Source of the DNA: DATLNF01 sp963765815
GTDB taxonomy: Bacteria > Actinomycetota > Actinomycetes > BP-191
DNA length: 64,000 nucleotides
NCBI GenBank assembly: GCA_963765815.1
Contig: CAVXXT010000003.1
Span: forward strand, 372,001-436,000
Reading direction: 5' to 3'
Made by a program: the position numbers and the translations under genes. Shown piece after piece: positions 26,366-36,263 of this stretch. How positions within the stretch are numbered: position 1 is the stretch's first letter; every line of letters starts with the position of its first letter. The notes below the pieces were generated by a model. The model saw only the letters and a program-made list of their open reading frames with translations. It was not told the origin of the DNA and did no database searches.

Positions 26366-27270
26366 GCGACGAGGCTCGCGGTACGACGACGGCGCCACGG
26401 ACCTGGGTGGTGGTCGCGGCTCTGGTCGCGGTGACCGCGGTGTGGGGCTCGACGTTCGTCGTCGTGAAGGACGCGATCGCCCGGATGCCGGTGCTCGACT
26501 TCCTCGCCTGGCGCTTCGCGCTGGCCGCCGTGCTCATGGTCGTCGCTCGCCCACGCGCGGCGGCCCGGCTCTCCCCCGCTGGTCGCCGGCACGGACTGCT
26601 GCTCGGCCTCGCCCTCGGTGCCGGCTACGTCGCGCAGACCCTCGGCCTGCGCACCGCTGACGCGGCAGTGTCCGGCTTCATCACCGGGATGTTCGTGGTG
26701 TTCACCCCGCTCGCCGCCGCGGTCCTCCTGCGTCGGGCGCCAAGTCGCTCGGCGTGGGCCGCCGTCGCGCTGGCCACTGTCGGGCTCGGACTGCTGTCGC
26801 TGGAGGGGTTCCGGGTCGGCGGCGGTGAGGCGCTGACGCTGCTCTGCGCGGCCGCCTTCGCGCTGCACATCGTCGGGCTGGGCGAGTGGTCCTCGCGGCA
26901 CGACGCCTACGCGCTCGCCGTCGTGCAGCTCGCCGTCGTCGCGACCGGCTGCGGAATCGGGGCCGCCGTGGGTGGGCTGTCGGTGCCGCGTGACCGCGAC
27001 GTGTGGCTTGCCCTGGTGGTCACCGCGCTGCTCGCGACGGCGGTCGCGTTCGTCGTGCAGACCTGGGCTCAGGCCCACCTGGAGCCGACCCGCGCGGCGG
27101 TGATCATGACGATGGAGCCGGTGTTCGCCGGCGTCTTCGCTGCGGTCGCCGGAGAGACGTTCGGGACGCGAAAGCTGGCCGGCTCGGCGCTGATCCTCGC
27201 CGCGATGCTCGCGGTGGAGCTGGGACCTCGACGCGGCGCCGAGGGCGACGTACCGCGGTTGGAGGCCTGA
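26362..27270 (+). CDS. EamA/DMT-family membrane transporter
   Basis: 302 residues with about ten hydrophobic helices in two EamA repeats; the first begins VTAVWGSTFVVVKDAIARMP and the second near ALTLLCAAAFALHIVG. It is the drug/metabolite transporter superfamily, with unknown export substrate. ATG 26362 overlaps the nfo stop as ATGA. It ends 2 nt from the converging oxidoreductase stop. Confidence 0.9.
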   Translation: MSDEARGTTTAPRTWVVVAALVAVTAVWGSTFVVVKDAIARMPVLDFLAWRFALAAVLMVVARPRAAARLSPAGRRHGLLLGLALGAGYVAQTLGLRTADAAVSGFITGMFVVFTPLAAAVLLRRAPSRSAWAAVALATVGLGLLSLEGFRVGGGEALTLLCAAAFALHIVGLGEWSSRHDAYALAVVQLAVVATGCGIGAAVGGLSVPRDRDVWLALVVTALLATAVAFVVQTWAQAHLEPTRAAVIMTMEPVFAGVFAAVAGETFGTRKLAGSALILAAMLAVELGPRRGAEGDVPRLEA

Positions 27271-27271
27271 T

Positions 27272-27862
27272 CTACTCGGGGCCCTCGCCGGGGAGCTCCT
27301 GGTAGGAGTAGCGCTGCTCGAGCCACGGGTCGGCGACGTTGTGGTAGCCGCGCTCCTCCCAGAAGCCGCGCCGGTCCCGCGTGAGGTACTCCACCCCGCG
27401 GACCCACTTCGGGCCCTTCCAGGCGTAGAGGTGCGGCACGATCAGCCGGAGCGGGAAGCCGTGGTCGGCGGTGAGCGGCTCGCCGTTGCGATGCGTCGCG
27501 AACAGCGCGCCGGCATCCGCGAAGTCGGCGAGTCGCATGTTGGCGCCGTACCCGTACTCCGCCCAGACCATCACGTGGGTCGCGTCAGGCGACGGCGGCG
27601 CGAGCTCGAGGACCGTCGCGGTCGAGACCCCGGTCCAGTCGTTGTCGAGGACGGAGAACTTGGTCACGCAGTGGAAGTCGGCGTGCACGTCCGTGCGCGG
27701 CAGCTGCTCGAACTCGGCCCAGGTCAGCGTCGTGTCGGCGTCGGTCGCGCCGAACACCCGGAAGTCCCACTTCTCGGGGGCGAACTTCGGGATCGGCCCG
27801 TAGTGCAGGACCGGCCAGCCTCGAGGGATGTACTGCCCGGGCGGGAGGCGGGTGTCCGCCAA
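27272..27862 (-). CDS. Molybdopterin-dependent oxidoreductase (sulfite oxidase-like, single domain)
   Basis: 196 residues comprising only the Moco domain. ADFHCVTKFSVLDNDWTGVS contains the Mo-ligand Cys (about residue 65), followed by EYGYGANMRLADFADAGALF, HGFPLRLIVPHLYAWKGPKW and GVEYLTRDRRGFWEERGYHN. The TTG start at 27862 is supported by GGGAGG 7 nt upstream. There is no signal peptide and no dimerisation domain, so it resembles short YedY/SuoX-like cytoplasmic forms. Substrate unknown. Confidence 0.88.
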   Translation of the reverse strand: MADTRLPPGQYIPRGWPVLHYGPIPKFAPEKWDFRVFGATDADTTLTWAEFEQLPRTDVHADFHCVTKFSVLDNDWTGVSTATVLELAPPSPDATHVMVWAEYGYGANMRLADFADAGALFATHRNGEPLTADHGFPLRLIVPHLYAWKGPKWVRGVEYLTRDRRGFWEERGYHNVADPWLEQRYSYQELPGEGPE

Positions 27863-27972
27863 CGCCGTGCCTCCCCTCGTCCGCCGGGCCGCTGGAAGGC
27901 CCGAGCCGGGGGATCATCCCACCCCGCCGCGGGGCGCCCGCCCGCGGCGTCGTGCATTACGGTTTGGGCACC

Positions 27973-28986
27973 ATGGTTGTCGTCATGAGCACGGACGCCT
28001 CGACGCAGGACGTCGAGGCGGTGGTCTCCGTCGTGCGCGCGGCCGGCGGCGAGGCGTTCGTCTCCCGTGGCGTCTCGCGCACCATCGTCGGCCTGGTCGG
28101 CGACGTCGAGCACTTCTTGTCCCTGAACCTGGCGGCCCTGCACGGCGTCGTCGACGTCCTGCGCATCTCACGGCCGTACAAGCTGGTCTCACGCGAGAGC
28201 CACGCCGAGCCGTCCACCGTCGTGGTGGGGGGTGTGCCGATCGGGCCGGGCCACTTCACGCTGATCGCCGGGCCGTGCGCGGTGGAGACCGCCGAGCAGA
28301 CGCTGGCCGCGGCGCGGATGGCCCAAGCTGCCGGCGCGCGGCTGCTGCGCGGCGGCGCCTACAAGCCGCGCACCTCGCCGTACGCATTTCAGGGACTCGG
28401 CGAGGACGGCCTGAAGATCCTCGCCGACGTGCGGGCCGAGACCGGTCTGCCGGTCGTCACAGAGGTCGTCGACGCCGGTGACGTCGAGCTGTGCGCGTCG
28501 TACGCCGACATGCTCCAGGTCGGCACCCGCAACATGGCCAACTTCTCGCTGCTGCAGGCCGTCGGCGTCGCCGGCATCCCCGTGCTGCTCAAGCGCGGCA
28601 TGCAGTCGACGCTCGAGGAGTGGCTGATGGCGGCCGAGTACATCGCCCAGCGCGGCAACCTGTCGATCGTGCTCTGCGAGCGCGGCATACGAACCTTCGA
28701 GACGGCGACTCGCAACACGCTCGACATCTCGGCGGTGCCGATGGCCCAGATGCTGTCGCACCTGCCGGTGGTCGTGGACCCCTCGCACGCCGGCGGCCGG
28801 CGCGACCTCGTCGTACCGCTGTCGCGCGCGGCGATGGCGGTCGGCGCGGATGGCGTCATCGTCGACTGCCACCCCCATCCGGAGTCAGCGCTCTGCGACG
28901 GGCCGCAGGCACTGGTCGCCGAGGACCTGGCCGAGCTGGCCGAGGCGATGCGCACCATCCCCCCGCTGCTCGGCCGCTCCGTCTAG
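27973..28986 (+). CDS. aroF: 3-deoxy-7-phosphoheptulonate synthase, type I-beta (AroF)
   Basis: 337 residues from ATG 27973. An N-terminal ferredoxin-like regulatory module (1-70) precedes the barrel with LIAGPCAVETAEQTL, RGGAYKPRTSPYAFQG, QVGTRNMANFSLLQ, PVLLKRGM and VVDPSHAGGRRDLVVPL. These are the hallmarks of Thermotoga/Bacillus-type DAHP synthases with feedback control. It catalyses PEP + erythrose-4-phosphate to DAHP, the entry to aromatic synthesis. A second, class II enzyme sits at 33.8-35.2 kb. Confidence 0.95.
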   Translation: MVVVMSTDASTQDVEAVVSVVRAAGGEAFVSRGVSRTIVGLVGDVEHFLSLNLAALHGVVDVLRISRPYKLVSRESHAEPSTVVVGGVPIGPGHFTLIAGPCAVETAEQTLAAARMAQAAGARLLRGGAYKPRTSPYAFQGLGEDGLKILADVRAETGLPVVTEVVDAGDVELCASYADMLQVGTRNMANFSLLQAVGVAGIPVLLKRGMQSTLEEWLMAAEYIAQRGNLSIVLCERGIRTFETATRNTLDISAVPMAQMLSHLPVVVDPSHAGGRRDLVVPLSRAAMAVGADGVIVDCHPHPESALCDGPQALVAEDLAELAEAMRTIPPLLGRSV

Positions 28987-29005
28987 CGCCCGACCGGCGC
29001 GGGGG

Positions 29006-30145
29006 CTACTTGGTGAAAGAGGCGGTGGCACCGGTGAACGCCGGGCTGGAGGTCATCGACAGCGAGTCGGTCGTCCAGTTGCCGTTGCGGGACACGAAGG
29101 TCAGCTGACCCGCGCCGCCGTTGCCGCCGCCGCTGGAGATCGCCTGGCCGGCGGGGATCGTCACGACGCCCGAGCCGGTGAGCGTTCCGAAGTCCTTCGC
29201 CACCGTGACGGTCGTCAGGGCCGCTGCCGCCCGCGGGTTGCCGAGCACGTCGGTGAGCACCACCTTCGACGCGAACGTCGTGCCGTTGCCGCCGACGGCG
29301 GTGTAGGTGCAGGTGAAGTAGCAGGTGCCGCTCAGCGTTCCGCCGCTGCTGGTCGGCGAGGACCAGGCGAAGCGGGTGGCCGTGCCGGCCGCGACCACGA
29401 TGCTCGCGGACACGCCGTCGCGAGCCGCCGTGCCGTCCCTGACGGTCAGCGAGGTTGTCTCGGCCCTGGCCAGCGTCACGCTGATGGTCGCGAGACCGCT
29501 CGCGTTGAACGTCGCGGTCGAGGGCAGAGTGGGCGCGATGCCGCCCGCCGAGATGCCCGGTCCGGTGATCGTGATGCTGTGGGCGCCGGTGTACGTCGTG
29601 TCGTTCCCGGCCGTCCTGCGGGCCTGGATCGTGACGGTGAACGCCGTACCGGCGGTCTGCGACGTCGCGGCCGGCGTGACGACGAACGCAGCGGGTGAAC
29701 CCAGGTTGGTGGGGGTGCCCGGAAGCCGGCTGCTCTCTGCGCCCGACCAGGTGAGGTTGTATCGCGGCGTCACGGAGTACCAGACCGTCGTGGCGCTCGT
29801 CAGGGTGTCCGCGCAGGACGTGCCGGCCACGAACACCGTCGCGCTGCTGCCGCACGCAAAGATGCCGGTGCCTCCGGTCGCGACGGTGTACCGGAGGATC
29901 TGGTAGCCCGTCGCCGGCACCACGGGCGACGCGCCGACGATGCCCGACTGCGCCCACACGAGGTTCAGCTTCAGCGGCACGGTCGCGTCGGCGGTGACAG
30001 ACGTCATGGATCCGGAGGCAAGGGTGGTCGTGGTGGCAGTGCCGGAGCCGTTGCTGGCCGCTGTCCAGTAGGCGAGGGCCGCGGTCGCTGACGCGAGCGA
30101 GACAGCCGTGACGAGCGCCACCAGGCTCGCCGGGCGGCGGATCAT
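29006..30145 (-). CDS. Secreted Ig-like protein with AYWT signal motif
   Basis: 379 residues, ATG 30145 overlapping the upstream stop (ATGA). The signal region ends ATAALAYWTAASNGSGTATT, a pattern shared with the first gene of this trio and reminiscent of SipW-processed TasA/CalY-type surface proteins. The rest is Thr/Ser/Ala-rich with two Ig/invasin-like modules (QTAGTAFTVTIQARR, NGTTFASKVVLTDVLGNPRA) and a Cys pair in GTCYFTCTYT. It probably forms part of an extracellular layer or fibre; this is inferred. Confidence 0.7.
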   Translation of the reverse strand: MIRRPASLVALVTAVSLASATAALAYWTAASNGSGTATTTTLASGSMTSVTADATVPLKLNLVWAQSGIVGASPVVPATGYQILRYTVATGGTGIFACGSSATVFVAGTSCADTLTSATTVWYSVTPRYNLTWSGAESSRLPGTPTNLGSPAAFVVTPAATSQTAGTAFTVTIQARRTAGNDTTYTGAHSITITGPGISAGGIAPTLPSTATFNASGLATISVTLARAETTSLTVRDGTAARDGVSASIVVAAGTATRFAWSSPTSSGGTLSGTCYFTCTYTAVGGNGTTFASKVVLTDVLGNPRAAAALTTVTVAKDFGTLTGSGVVTIPAGQAISSGGGNGGAGQLTFVSRNGNWTTDSLSMTSSPAFTGATASFTK

Positions 30146-30633
30146 GGCAGCTGCGCCTGAGCCGCGAAGCTGAATCGGACCGTCGCGCCCTTGCAGTTGT
30201 CCTGATTGGTGTCGAAGCGGTTGTCGAGCGAGATCGGGACGGACACGACCGCGCTCTTGTTCTTCTTGATCGGCGTCGCCGCGGTGGACGTGCCGACGTG
30301 GTACCACGCGGCGTTGCAAGGCGGGCGACCGACGATGCCGGCCGTCGTGACCAACGTGATGGCCCCAGTCACCGACGTGATGACCAGGTCCTGGTTGTTG
30401 GGGTTGATGATCGTCACGGTCAGCGTTGCCGGTCGTCCGGGGGCGATCGTCCCGGTAACGGCGCCGGTCACCGTGATCGGGTGGCCGGGGTTGCCGGACG
30501 TGCCGTTGGCCGCCGACGCAGCCGGCGTGGTGGCGACGAGGCTCGGCCCCCACATGACAGCGCCCGTGACGCTGGTGGCCACGAGGAAGCCCGCACCCGC
30601 GAGGGTGGCGAGCAGCTTCGTGGCGAGCATCAC
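30142..30633 (-). CDS. Secreted protein of unknown function, middle gene of AYWT trio
   Basis: 163 residues from ATG 30633. An N-terminal hydrophobic helix (about 5-30) is followed by a beta-rich domain (HPITVTGAVTGTIAPGRPA, NPNNQDLVITSVTGAI) and Cys at PPCNAAW and QDNCKGA. The latter block (TNQDNCKGATVRFSF) resembles the TNQDGCKSQSPVLTF end of the gene at 30727-31206, so the two are probably distant paralogues. It lies 93 nt downstream of that gene and overlaps the next by 4 nt. Confidence 0.7.
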   Translation of the reverse strand: MMLATKLLATLAGAGFLVATSVTGAVMWGPSLVATTPAASAANGTSGNPGHPITVTGAVTGTIAPGRPATLTVTIINPNNQDLVITSVTGAITLVTTAGIVGRPPCNAAWYHVGTSTAATPIKKNKSAVVSVPISLDNRFDTNQDNCKGATVRFSFAAQAQLP

Positions 30634-30726
30634 GGGTCTCCTGGGGTGGGCGGCCGGCGGGTGGGATCGGGCTCGCTGCGGGGCCGGGGTGAACCGGCCC
30701 CGCAGCGTCGACCTCGGGGGGTGCTG

Positions 30727-31206
30727 CTAGGCGCCGGGAGCGGAGCTGAAGGTGAGCACCGGACTCTGGCTCTTGCAGCCGTCCTGGTTGGTCGCCAGGT
30801 CCTTCAGCTGGATCGTCGCCACGGTCTGGCCGGCCGCGGCGGACGAGGCGCCGGCAGCGAGGTTGCCGAACGCGTCGGCGGAGTCGACGACTGCCCAGTT
30901 GCTGCCCGCGCAGGTCGCGGTGTTCTCGACGACGACCGTGACGTTGCCGACGACCTGGCTGTAGAGCGCGGGGTTGGTCGCTCGCACGACGACGTTCTGC
31001 GCTGCGCTGCCCGGGTAGAAGCCGGTGAGCGTGCCGATCTGCGCCAGCGAGATCTTGTCGGCCGTCACGTCGGTGGTCGTCGACGCCGAGCCGGCGCCCG
31101 TGCCTGTCGTCGTCCAGTACGCGTAGGCGATGCCGGCGCCGGCCGCGAGCAGGCCCGCCGCCACGGTGCCTGCGAGTGCGGTCTTGACCTTCTTGGACAT
31201 AGCCAT
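30727..31206 (-). CDS. Secreted AYWT-type surface protein
   Basis: 159 residues from ATG 31206 with GGGAG before it. The start MAMSKKVKTALAGTVAAGLL leads to GIAYAYWTTTGTGAGSASTT, the same AYWT-then-Gly/Ser/Thr signature as the third gene. The mature part is a single beta-sandwich-like domain with Cys at TATCAGSN and QDGCKSQ. First gene of a three-gene unit. The 248 nt upstream (31207-31454) hold no gene and presumably its promoter; I see no certain -10/-35. Confidence 0.72.
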   Translation of the reverse strand: MAMSKKVKTALAGTVAAGLLAAGAGIAYAYWTTTGTGAGSASTTTDVTADKISLAQIGTLTGFYPGSAAQNVVVRATNPALYSQVVGNVTVVVENTATCAGSNWAVVDSADAFGNLAAGASSAAAGQTVATIQLKDLATNQDGCKSQSPVLTFSSAPGA

Positions 31207-31454
31207 CGCGATCTCCCTCTCGAACGTTCTGCAAGCCCCCCGATGGGGCCGGTCGGCGAACAATGCGCGCTGCGACAGCGGCGCAACACCGGGTGACCGG
31301 CTGCTTCACGTCGACGTATGGCGACCGGGAAACTCCGAACGGACGGTGGCCGAGTGGCCAGAAAGGTGTTGTGCCCCAACGGATTTTGCACCGCTGATGC
31401 CGATTGCGTGCCATTGAGCCGCTTTCGACTGCAGCCCGTGATCCGGCTTCGCCG

Positions 31455-32501
31455 TCAGCCAGTGAGCAGCGTGGTGACCACGGTCGCGGCGCGATCGACG
31501 TCGGCGTCGTCAGCGTCGAGGTGCAGCACCATCCGCACACGGGTCGGTGACAGCACGCCCATGAGCACGCCCTCGGCCGCCGCGAGCGAGGCGAGCTCGC
31601 GCGCGCCGAGAGGCATGCCGCTGAGGTCGAGGGTCACAATGTTGGTGTCGACCAACGACGGGTCGACGACGCCGGGGACGCCGTCGGCCAGCCGGGTCGC
31701 GAGCGTCTGGGCACGCGCGTGGTCGTCGGCCAGCCGCTCGATGTGGTCGCGCACTGCCACCAGCCCGGCCGCTGCGAGGATGCCGGCCTGTCGCATGCCG
31801 CCGCCGAGCCGGCGACGGATCACTCGCGCGGTCGCGACCTGGTCCGCTGATCCGACGACGAGCGAGCCGACCGGTGCGCCGAGCCCCTTCGACAGGCAGA
31901 CACTCAGGGTGTCGAACAGCGCGCCGTACGCCGACAGCGGCACGCCCGACGCGACGTGCGCGTTCCAGATCCGGGCGCCGTCGCAGTGGAAGGCTGAGCC
32001 GGCAGAGACGACGACATCGCGCAACGACTCGAGCTGCGACAGCGGGTACACCGCTCCCCCGCCGCGGTTGTGCGTCTGCTCGACCGCCACGCAGCGGGTA
32101 GGCACCGTGCCGTAGCCCTCGGGCCGGATCTGCGCCGCGACGGCGTCAGGAGTCAGGAGCCCACGGTCAGCGACGAGCGTGCGGGTCTGGATGCCGCCGT
32201 GCTGCGCGGCGCCGCCGCCCTCGTAGGTGACGATGTGCGCCTCGGCGTCGCAGAGGACCTCGTCGGCGGGCGGCACGAGCAGTCGCAGGCAGAGCTGGTT
32301 GCCCATGGTCCCCGACGGCACGAAGAGCGCCGCGGGGTGGCCGAACATCCCGGCCACCGTGTCCTCGAGCAGCCGGACGGTCGGGTCCTCGTCGTAGACG
32401 TCGTCTCCCACGTCGGCAGACGCCATCGCGTGCCGCATCGCGCGGGTCGGTCGCGTGACGGTGTCGCTGCGGAGGTCGGTCCGGCCGTCGGGGCTGGGCA
32501 C
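31455..32501 (-). CDS. ltaE: Low-specificity L-threonine aldolase
   Basis: 348 residues from GTG 32501 (GGAGGAG upstream). PLP fold-type I enzyme: DLRSDTVTRPTRAMRHAM, VGDDVYDEDPTVRLLE, FVPSGTMGNQLCL, EQTHNRGGGAVYPL, HCDGARIWNAHVASG and the Schiff-base Lys in SVCLSKGLGAPVGS. It splits threonine (or allo-threonine) to glycine and acetaldehyde. Divergent from the sigma-like gene across 103 nt. Confidence 0.93.
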   Translation of the reverse strand: MPSPDGRTDLRSDTVTRPTRAMRHAMASADVGDDVYDEDPTVRLLEDTVAGMFGHPAALFVPSGTMGNQLCLRLLVPPADEVLCDAEAHIVTYEGGGAAQHGGIQTRTLVADRGLLTPDAVAAQIRPEGYGTVPTRCVAVEQTHNRGGGAVYPLSQLESLRDVVVSAGSAFHCDGARIWNAHVASGVPLSAYGALFDTLSVCLSKGLGAPVGSLVVGSADQVATARVIRRRLGGGMRQAGILAAAGLVAVRDHIERLADDHARAQTLATRLADGVPGVVDPSLVDTNIVTLDLSGMPLGARELASLAAAEGVLMGVLSPTRVRMVLHLDADDADVDRAATVVTTLLTG

Positions 32502-32604
32502 GCTTCGCTCCTCCAGACGCAGGTGACGATCAGGTTGCAGGTGCAGGAAACGCGCGGCCCAATGTAGTAGGACGATCACCTACGACCTCGAGGAGGCAAC
32601 CGCG

Positions 32605-33846
32605 GTGCGCGGTGATGCACGGCCGACCATGAGCGCCGAGGCGTTCACGGCCGTCGTCACGACGTACGCCGACCGCGTCCATGACGACGTGCGCCGACTC
32701 GGCGCCACCCCGGCGGAGGCCGCCGAGATCCTCGAGTCGAGTGCGCTCGACGTCCTCGACTCGGTCGCCGCCAGTCCCACCGACGTGTCCGGCGTCGTCG
32801 GCCGGTGGTTCTCCCAGGCCCGGGTGCTCGCCTGCCGCGTGGTCGACGCGGACGACCAGCCCCGCGAGCCCGATCCGGACGGGTCCGCGGAGGCGCCGGA
32901 GGGCCTGATCCGCGACACCGCCCTCGACCTCGCCGCCCGCCGGGGGCTGGCGCGCCTGTCCTCGCGGGACCGCGCAGCGCTGCTGCTGCGCGACGCCTAC
33001 GAGCTGCCCGAGACCGCAACCGCCGCGGCGCTCGGTCTGGACGTCCCTGCCACCCGTGCCCTGGTCATCGCGGCCCGACGACGGTTCAGCGAGGTCGCCG
33101 AGGTCACCGGCCCGGGAGAGATCCCGCTGCTGCTGCGCGGCCTGGCCATCCTCGCCCTGCCCGACAGCGAGCGCGACGCGATGCTGCGCCGCGTCGAGCG
33201 GACCGCGGCGGTGGCGTTGCCGTCGGAGACCGAGCTGCTGACGACGGCCGAGGACGCCGAGCCTGCGGGTGGTCCATCGGTCGCCCTGATCTCGGTGTCC
33301 CTCGTCACGGCGGTCCTTGTCGGCTTCCTCTTCGGTGTCGTCACGGCACCCGCGGAAGGCGGACCGGCGACGTCGGCGACCGGCGAGCTGCCGCCGACGG
33401 TCGAGCCCTTCGACGTGCGCAAGGTCGACCCCGCGTTCGCGACACCGACCGCCACGCCCTCAGCGACTCTCACTGCCACCGCGACCGCCACCGCGACGGC
33501 CACGGCGACGGCGAGCTCGACGCAGTCCGCGGAGCCGACGGCTGACCCGACGGCGACCGCCGTCACCGGACCGCCGTCGATCACCCTCACCCCGACGAGC
33601 GGGCCGGACTGCACCTCGCTGCGCGTCGCGGGTCGCAGCTTCGCCCCCGGCACGTCGGTGACGGTCACCTACGCGGACCCGCTCGGCCGGCTCACGCCCT
33701 CACGCGGCTCCGCCGTCGTCGGGCCGGACGGCCGGTTCAGCGTCCGGTTCGCGGCCTGCGACCCCAACCGGCTGCCTGGCCCGCATCGCGTGCAGGCAAC
33801 CGGCGCCGGTCAACAGGCGAACGCGAGCTTCACCGCGACGAGCTGA
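32605..33846 (+). CDS. Sigma-70-like DNA-binding region fused to a membrane and extracellular domain
   Basis: 413 residues from GTG 32605 (AGGAGG at 8-nt spacing; ATG 32629 also in frame). Residues 1-160 look like a degenerate ECF sigma factor: a helical part similar in length to region 2, then SRDRAALLLRDAYELPETAT resembling region 4 HTH. A membrane helix (about 226-246) leads to a (TA)n-rich linker (33460-33530) and an Ig/IPT-like extracellular end (ITLTPTSGPDCTSLRVAGRS). The layout suggests a membrane-tethered regulator. No separate anti-sigma gene is adjacent. Its 3' end overlaps the class II DAHP synthase by 17 nt. Confidence 0.6.
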   Translation: MRGDARPTMSAEAFTAVVTTYADRVHDDVRRLGATPAEAAEILESSALDVLDSVAASPTDVSGVVGRWFSQARVLACRVVDADDQPREPDPDGSAEAPEGLIRDTALDLAARRGLARLSSRDRAALLLRDAYELPETATAAALGLDVPATRALVIAARRRFSEVAEVTGPGEIPLLLRGLAILALPDSERDAMLRRVERTAAVALPSETELLTTAEDAEPAGGPSVALISVSLVTAVLVGFLFGVVTAPAEGGPATSATGELPPTVEPFDVRKVDPAFATPTATPSATLTATATATATATATASSTQSAEPTADPTATAVTGPPSITLTPTSGPDCTSLRVAGRSFAPGTSVTVTYADPLGRLTPSRGSAVVGPDGRFSVRFAACDPNRLPGPHRVQATGAGQQANASFTATS

Positions 33847-35200
33847 CCGCGGTCGTCGTACGCCGGGCCTGCAGCATCTCGGCGACGAGGAACGACAGCT
33901 CGAGGCTCTGGCTGGTGTTGAGTCGTGGGTCGCACGCCGACTCGTAGCGGTCGCCGAGGTCGCGCTCGACCAGCTCCTCAGCGCCGCCGAGGCACTCGGT
34001 CACGTCCTCGCCGGTCAGCTCGACGTGGATACCGCCCGGCCAGGTGCCGAGGGCCGCGTGCACCTCGAAGAAGCCGCGGCACTCGTCGAGGATCGTGTCG
34101 AAGTGGCGGGTCTTGTACGCCCCGGACTCGTAGGTGTTGCCGTGCATCGGATCGCAGCACCAGACGACCGGGTGGCCGGCATCGGTGATCGCAGCCACGA
34201 TCGACGGCAGCAGGTCGCGCACCCGCCCGGCGCCCATCCGCGAGACGAACGTGAGCCGGCCGGCGACCCGGTCCGGGTCGAGCACGTCGGCGAGTGCGAG
34301 CACCTCGTCGACCGTCGCGTTCGGTCCGAGCTTCACGGCGAGCGGGTTGATGACACCGCGCAGCAGCGCGACGTGCGCGCCGTCGACTGCCCGGGTGCGG
34401 TCGCCGATCCAGAGCAGGTGCCCACTGCAGTCGACCCAGTCGCCGGTCGCCTCCTCCTGGCGGATCAGCGCGGCCTCGTAGTCGAGCAGCAGCGCCTCGT
34501 GCGACGAGTAGAGCTCCACTTCGTGCGCGGTCTCGAACCGGTCGAGGTCGATGCCGCAGGCGCGCATGAATGACAGCGCCTGCTCGATCGCCGCCGCGAG
34601 TGACTCGTAGCGCTGTCCGGCCGACGACCGGCGGACGAAGTCCTGGTTCCACGAGTGCACCTCGCGGAGGTCCGCGAAGCCGCCGGTGGCGAACGCGCGC
34701 ACCAGATTCAGCGTCGCGGCCGACTGGTGGTAGGCGCGCAGCAGTCGCTCCGGGTCGGGCGTACGCGCAGCGGGGTCGCGAGCGAGGTCGTTGACTGCGT
34801 CGCCGCGGTAGACAGGGAGCGAGACGCCGTCGACCACCTCGAGGTCCGCGCTGCGCGGCTTGGCGAACTGACCGGCGATCCGGCCGACCTTCACCACCGG
34901 GACGGCGGCGCCGTACGTCAGCACGATCGCCATCTGCAGCAGAGTCTTGATCTTGTCCCGGATGCCGTCGGCCGACAGCGCGGCGAACGTCTCCGCGCAG
35001 TCGCCGCCCTGCAGCAGGAACGCCTCGCCGCGCGCGACCGACGCGAGTCGGGTCCGCAGGGTGCGGCACTCGCCGGCGAAGACGAGCGGCGGCATCCGCC
35101 GGAGCGTCTGGGTGACGCGTGCCAGATCCGCGGCATCGGGCCACGCCGGCTGCTGACCCGCGGGCAGCGCGCGCCAGGACTCGTCGTACGTCGTCGTCAC
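33830..35200 (-). CDS. aroG: Class II 3-deoxy-7-phosphoheptulonate synthase
   Basis: 456 residues of the plant/actinobacterial class II family. Blocks include LVFAGECRTLRTRLASVA, LLQGGDCAETF, VVKVGRIAGQFAKPRS, WIGDRTRAVDGAHV, GVINPLAVKLGPNAT, VWCCDPMHGNTYES, KTRHFDTILDECRGFF and SACDPRLNTSQSLELSF. It makes the same product as the type I-beta enzyme at 28 kb but is unrelated in primary sequence. In M. tuberculosis and Streptomyces the class II enzyme is the usual one at this syntenic spot. Confidence 0.96.
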   Translation of the reverse strand: MTTTYDESWRALPAGQQPAWPDAADLARVTQTLRRMPPLVFAGECRTLRTRLASVARGEAFLLQGGDCAETFAALSADGIRDKIKTLLQMAIVLTYGAAVPVVKVGRIAGQFAKPRSADLEVVDGVSLPVYRGDAVNDLARDPAARTPDPERLLRAYHQSAATLNLVRAFATGGFADLREVHSWNQDFVRRSSAGQRYESLAAAIEQALSFMRACGIDLDRFETAHEVELYSSHEALLLDYEAALIRQEEATGDWVDCSGHLLWIGDRTRAVDGAHVALLRGVINPLAVKLGPNATVDEVLALADVLDPDRVAGRLTFVSRMGAGRVRDLLPSIVAAITDAGHPVVWCCDPMHGNTYESGAYKTRHFDTILDECRGFFEVHAALGTWPGGIHVELTGEDVTECLGGAEELVERDLGDRYESACDPRLNTSQSLELSFLVAEMLQARRTTTAVSSSR

Positions 35201-35234
35201 GCGGTCGAGCCTATGCGGCGAGTCCTGACGGCTC

Positions 35235-36259
<1,025 letters not shown>

Positions 36260-36263
<4 letters not shown>

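Noticed and set aside
31207..31454. tRNA or riboswitch in the gap between threonine aldolase and the AYWT trio
   Set aside because: A GGTGGCCGAGTGG word recalls a tRNA D-arm, but no acceptor stem, anticodon arm or T-arm can be built, and no riboswitch consensus fits.
33460..33530. CRISPR-like or tandem repeat array
   Set aside because: It is a codon-level (Thr-Ala)n low-complexity stretch inside a gene; there are no spacers. No CRISPR array was seen anywhere in the window.
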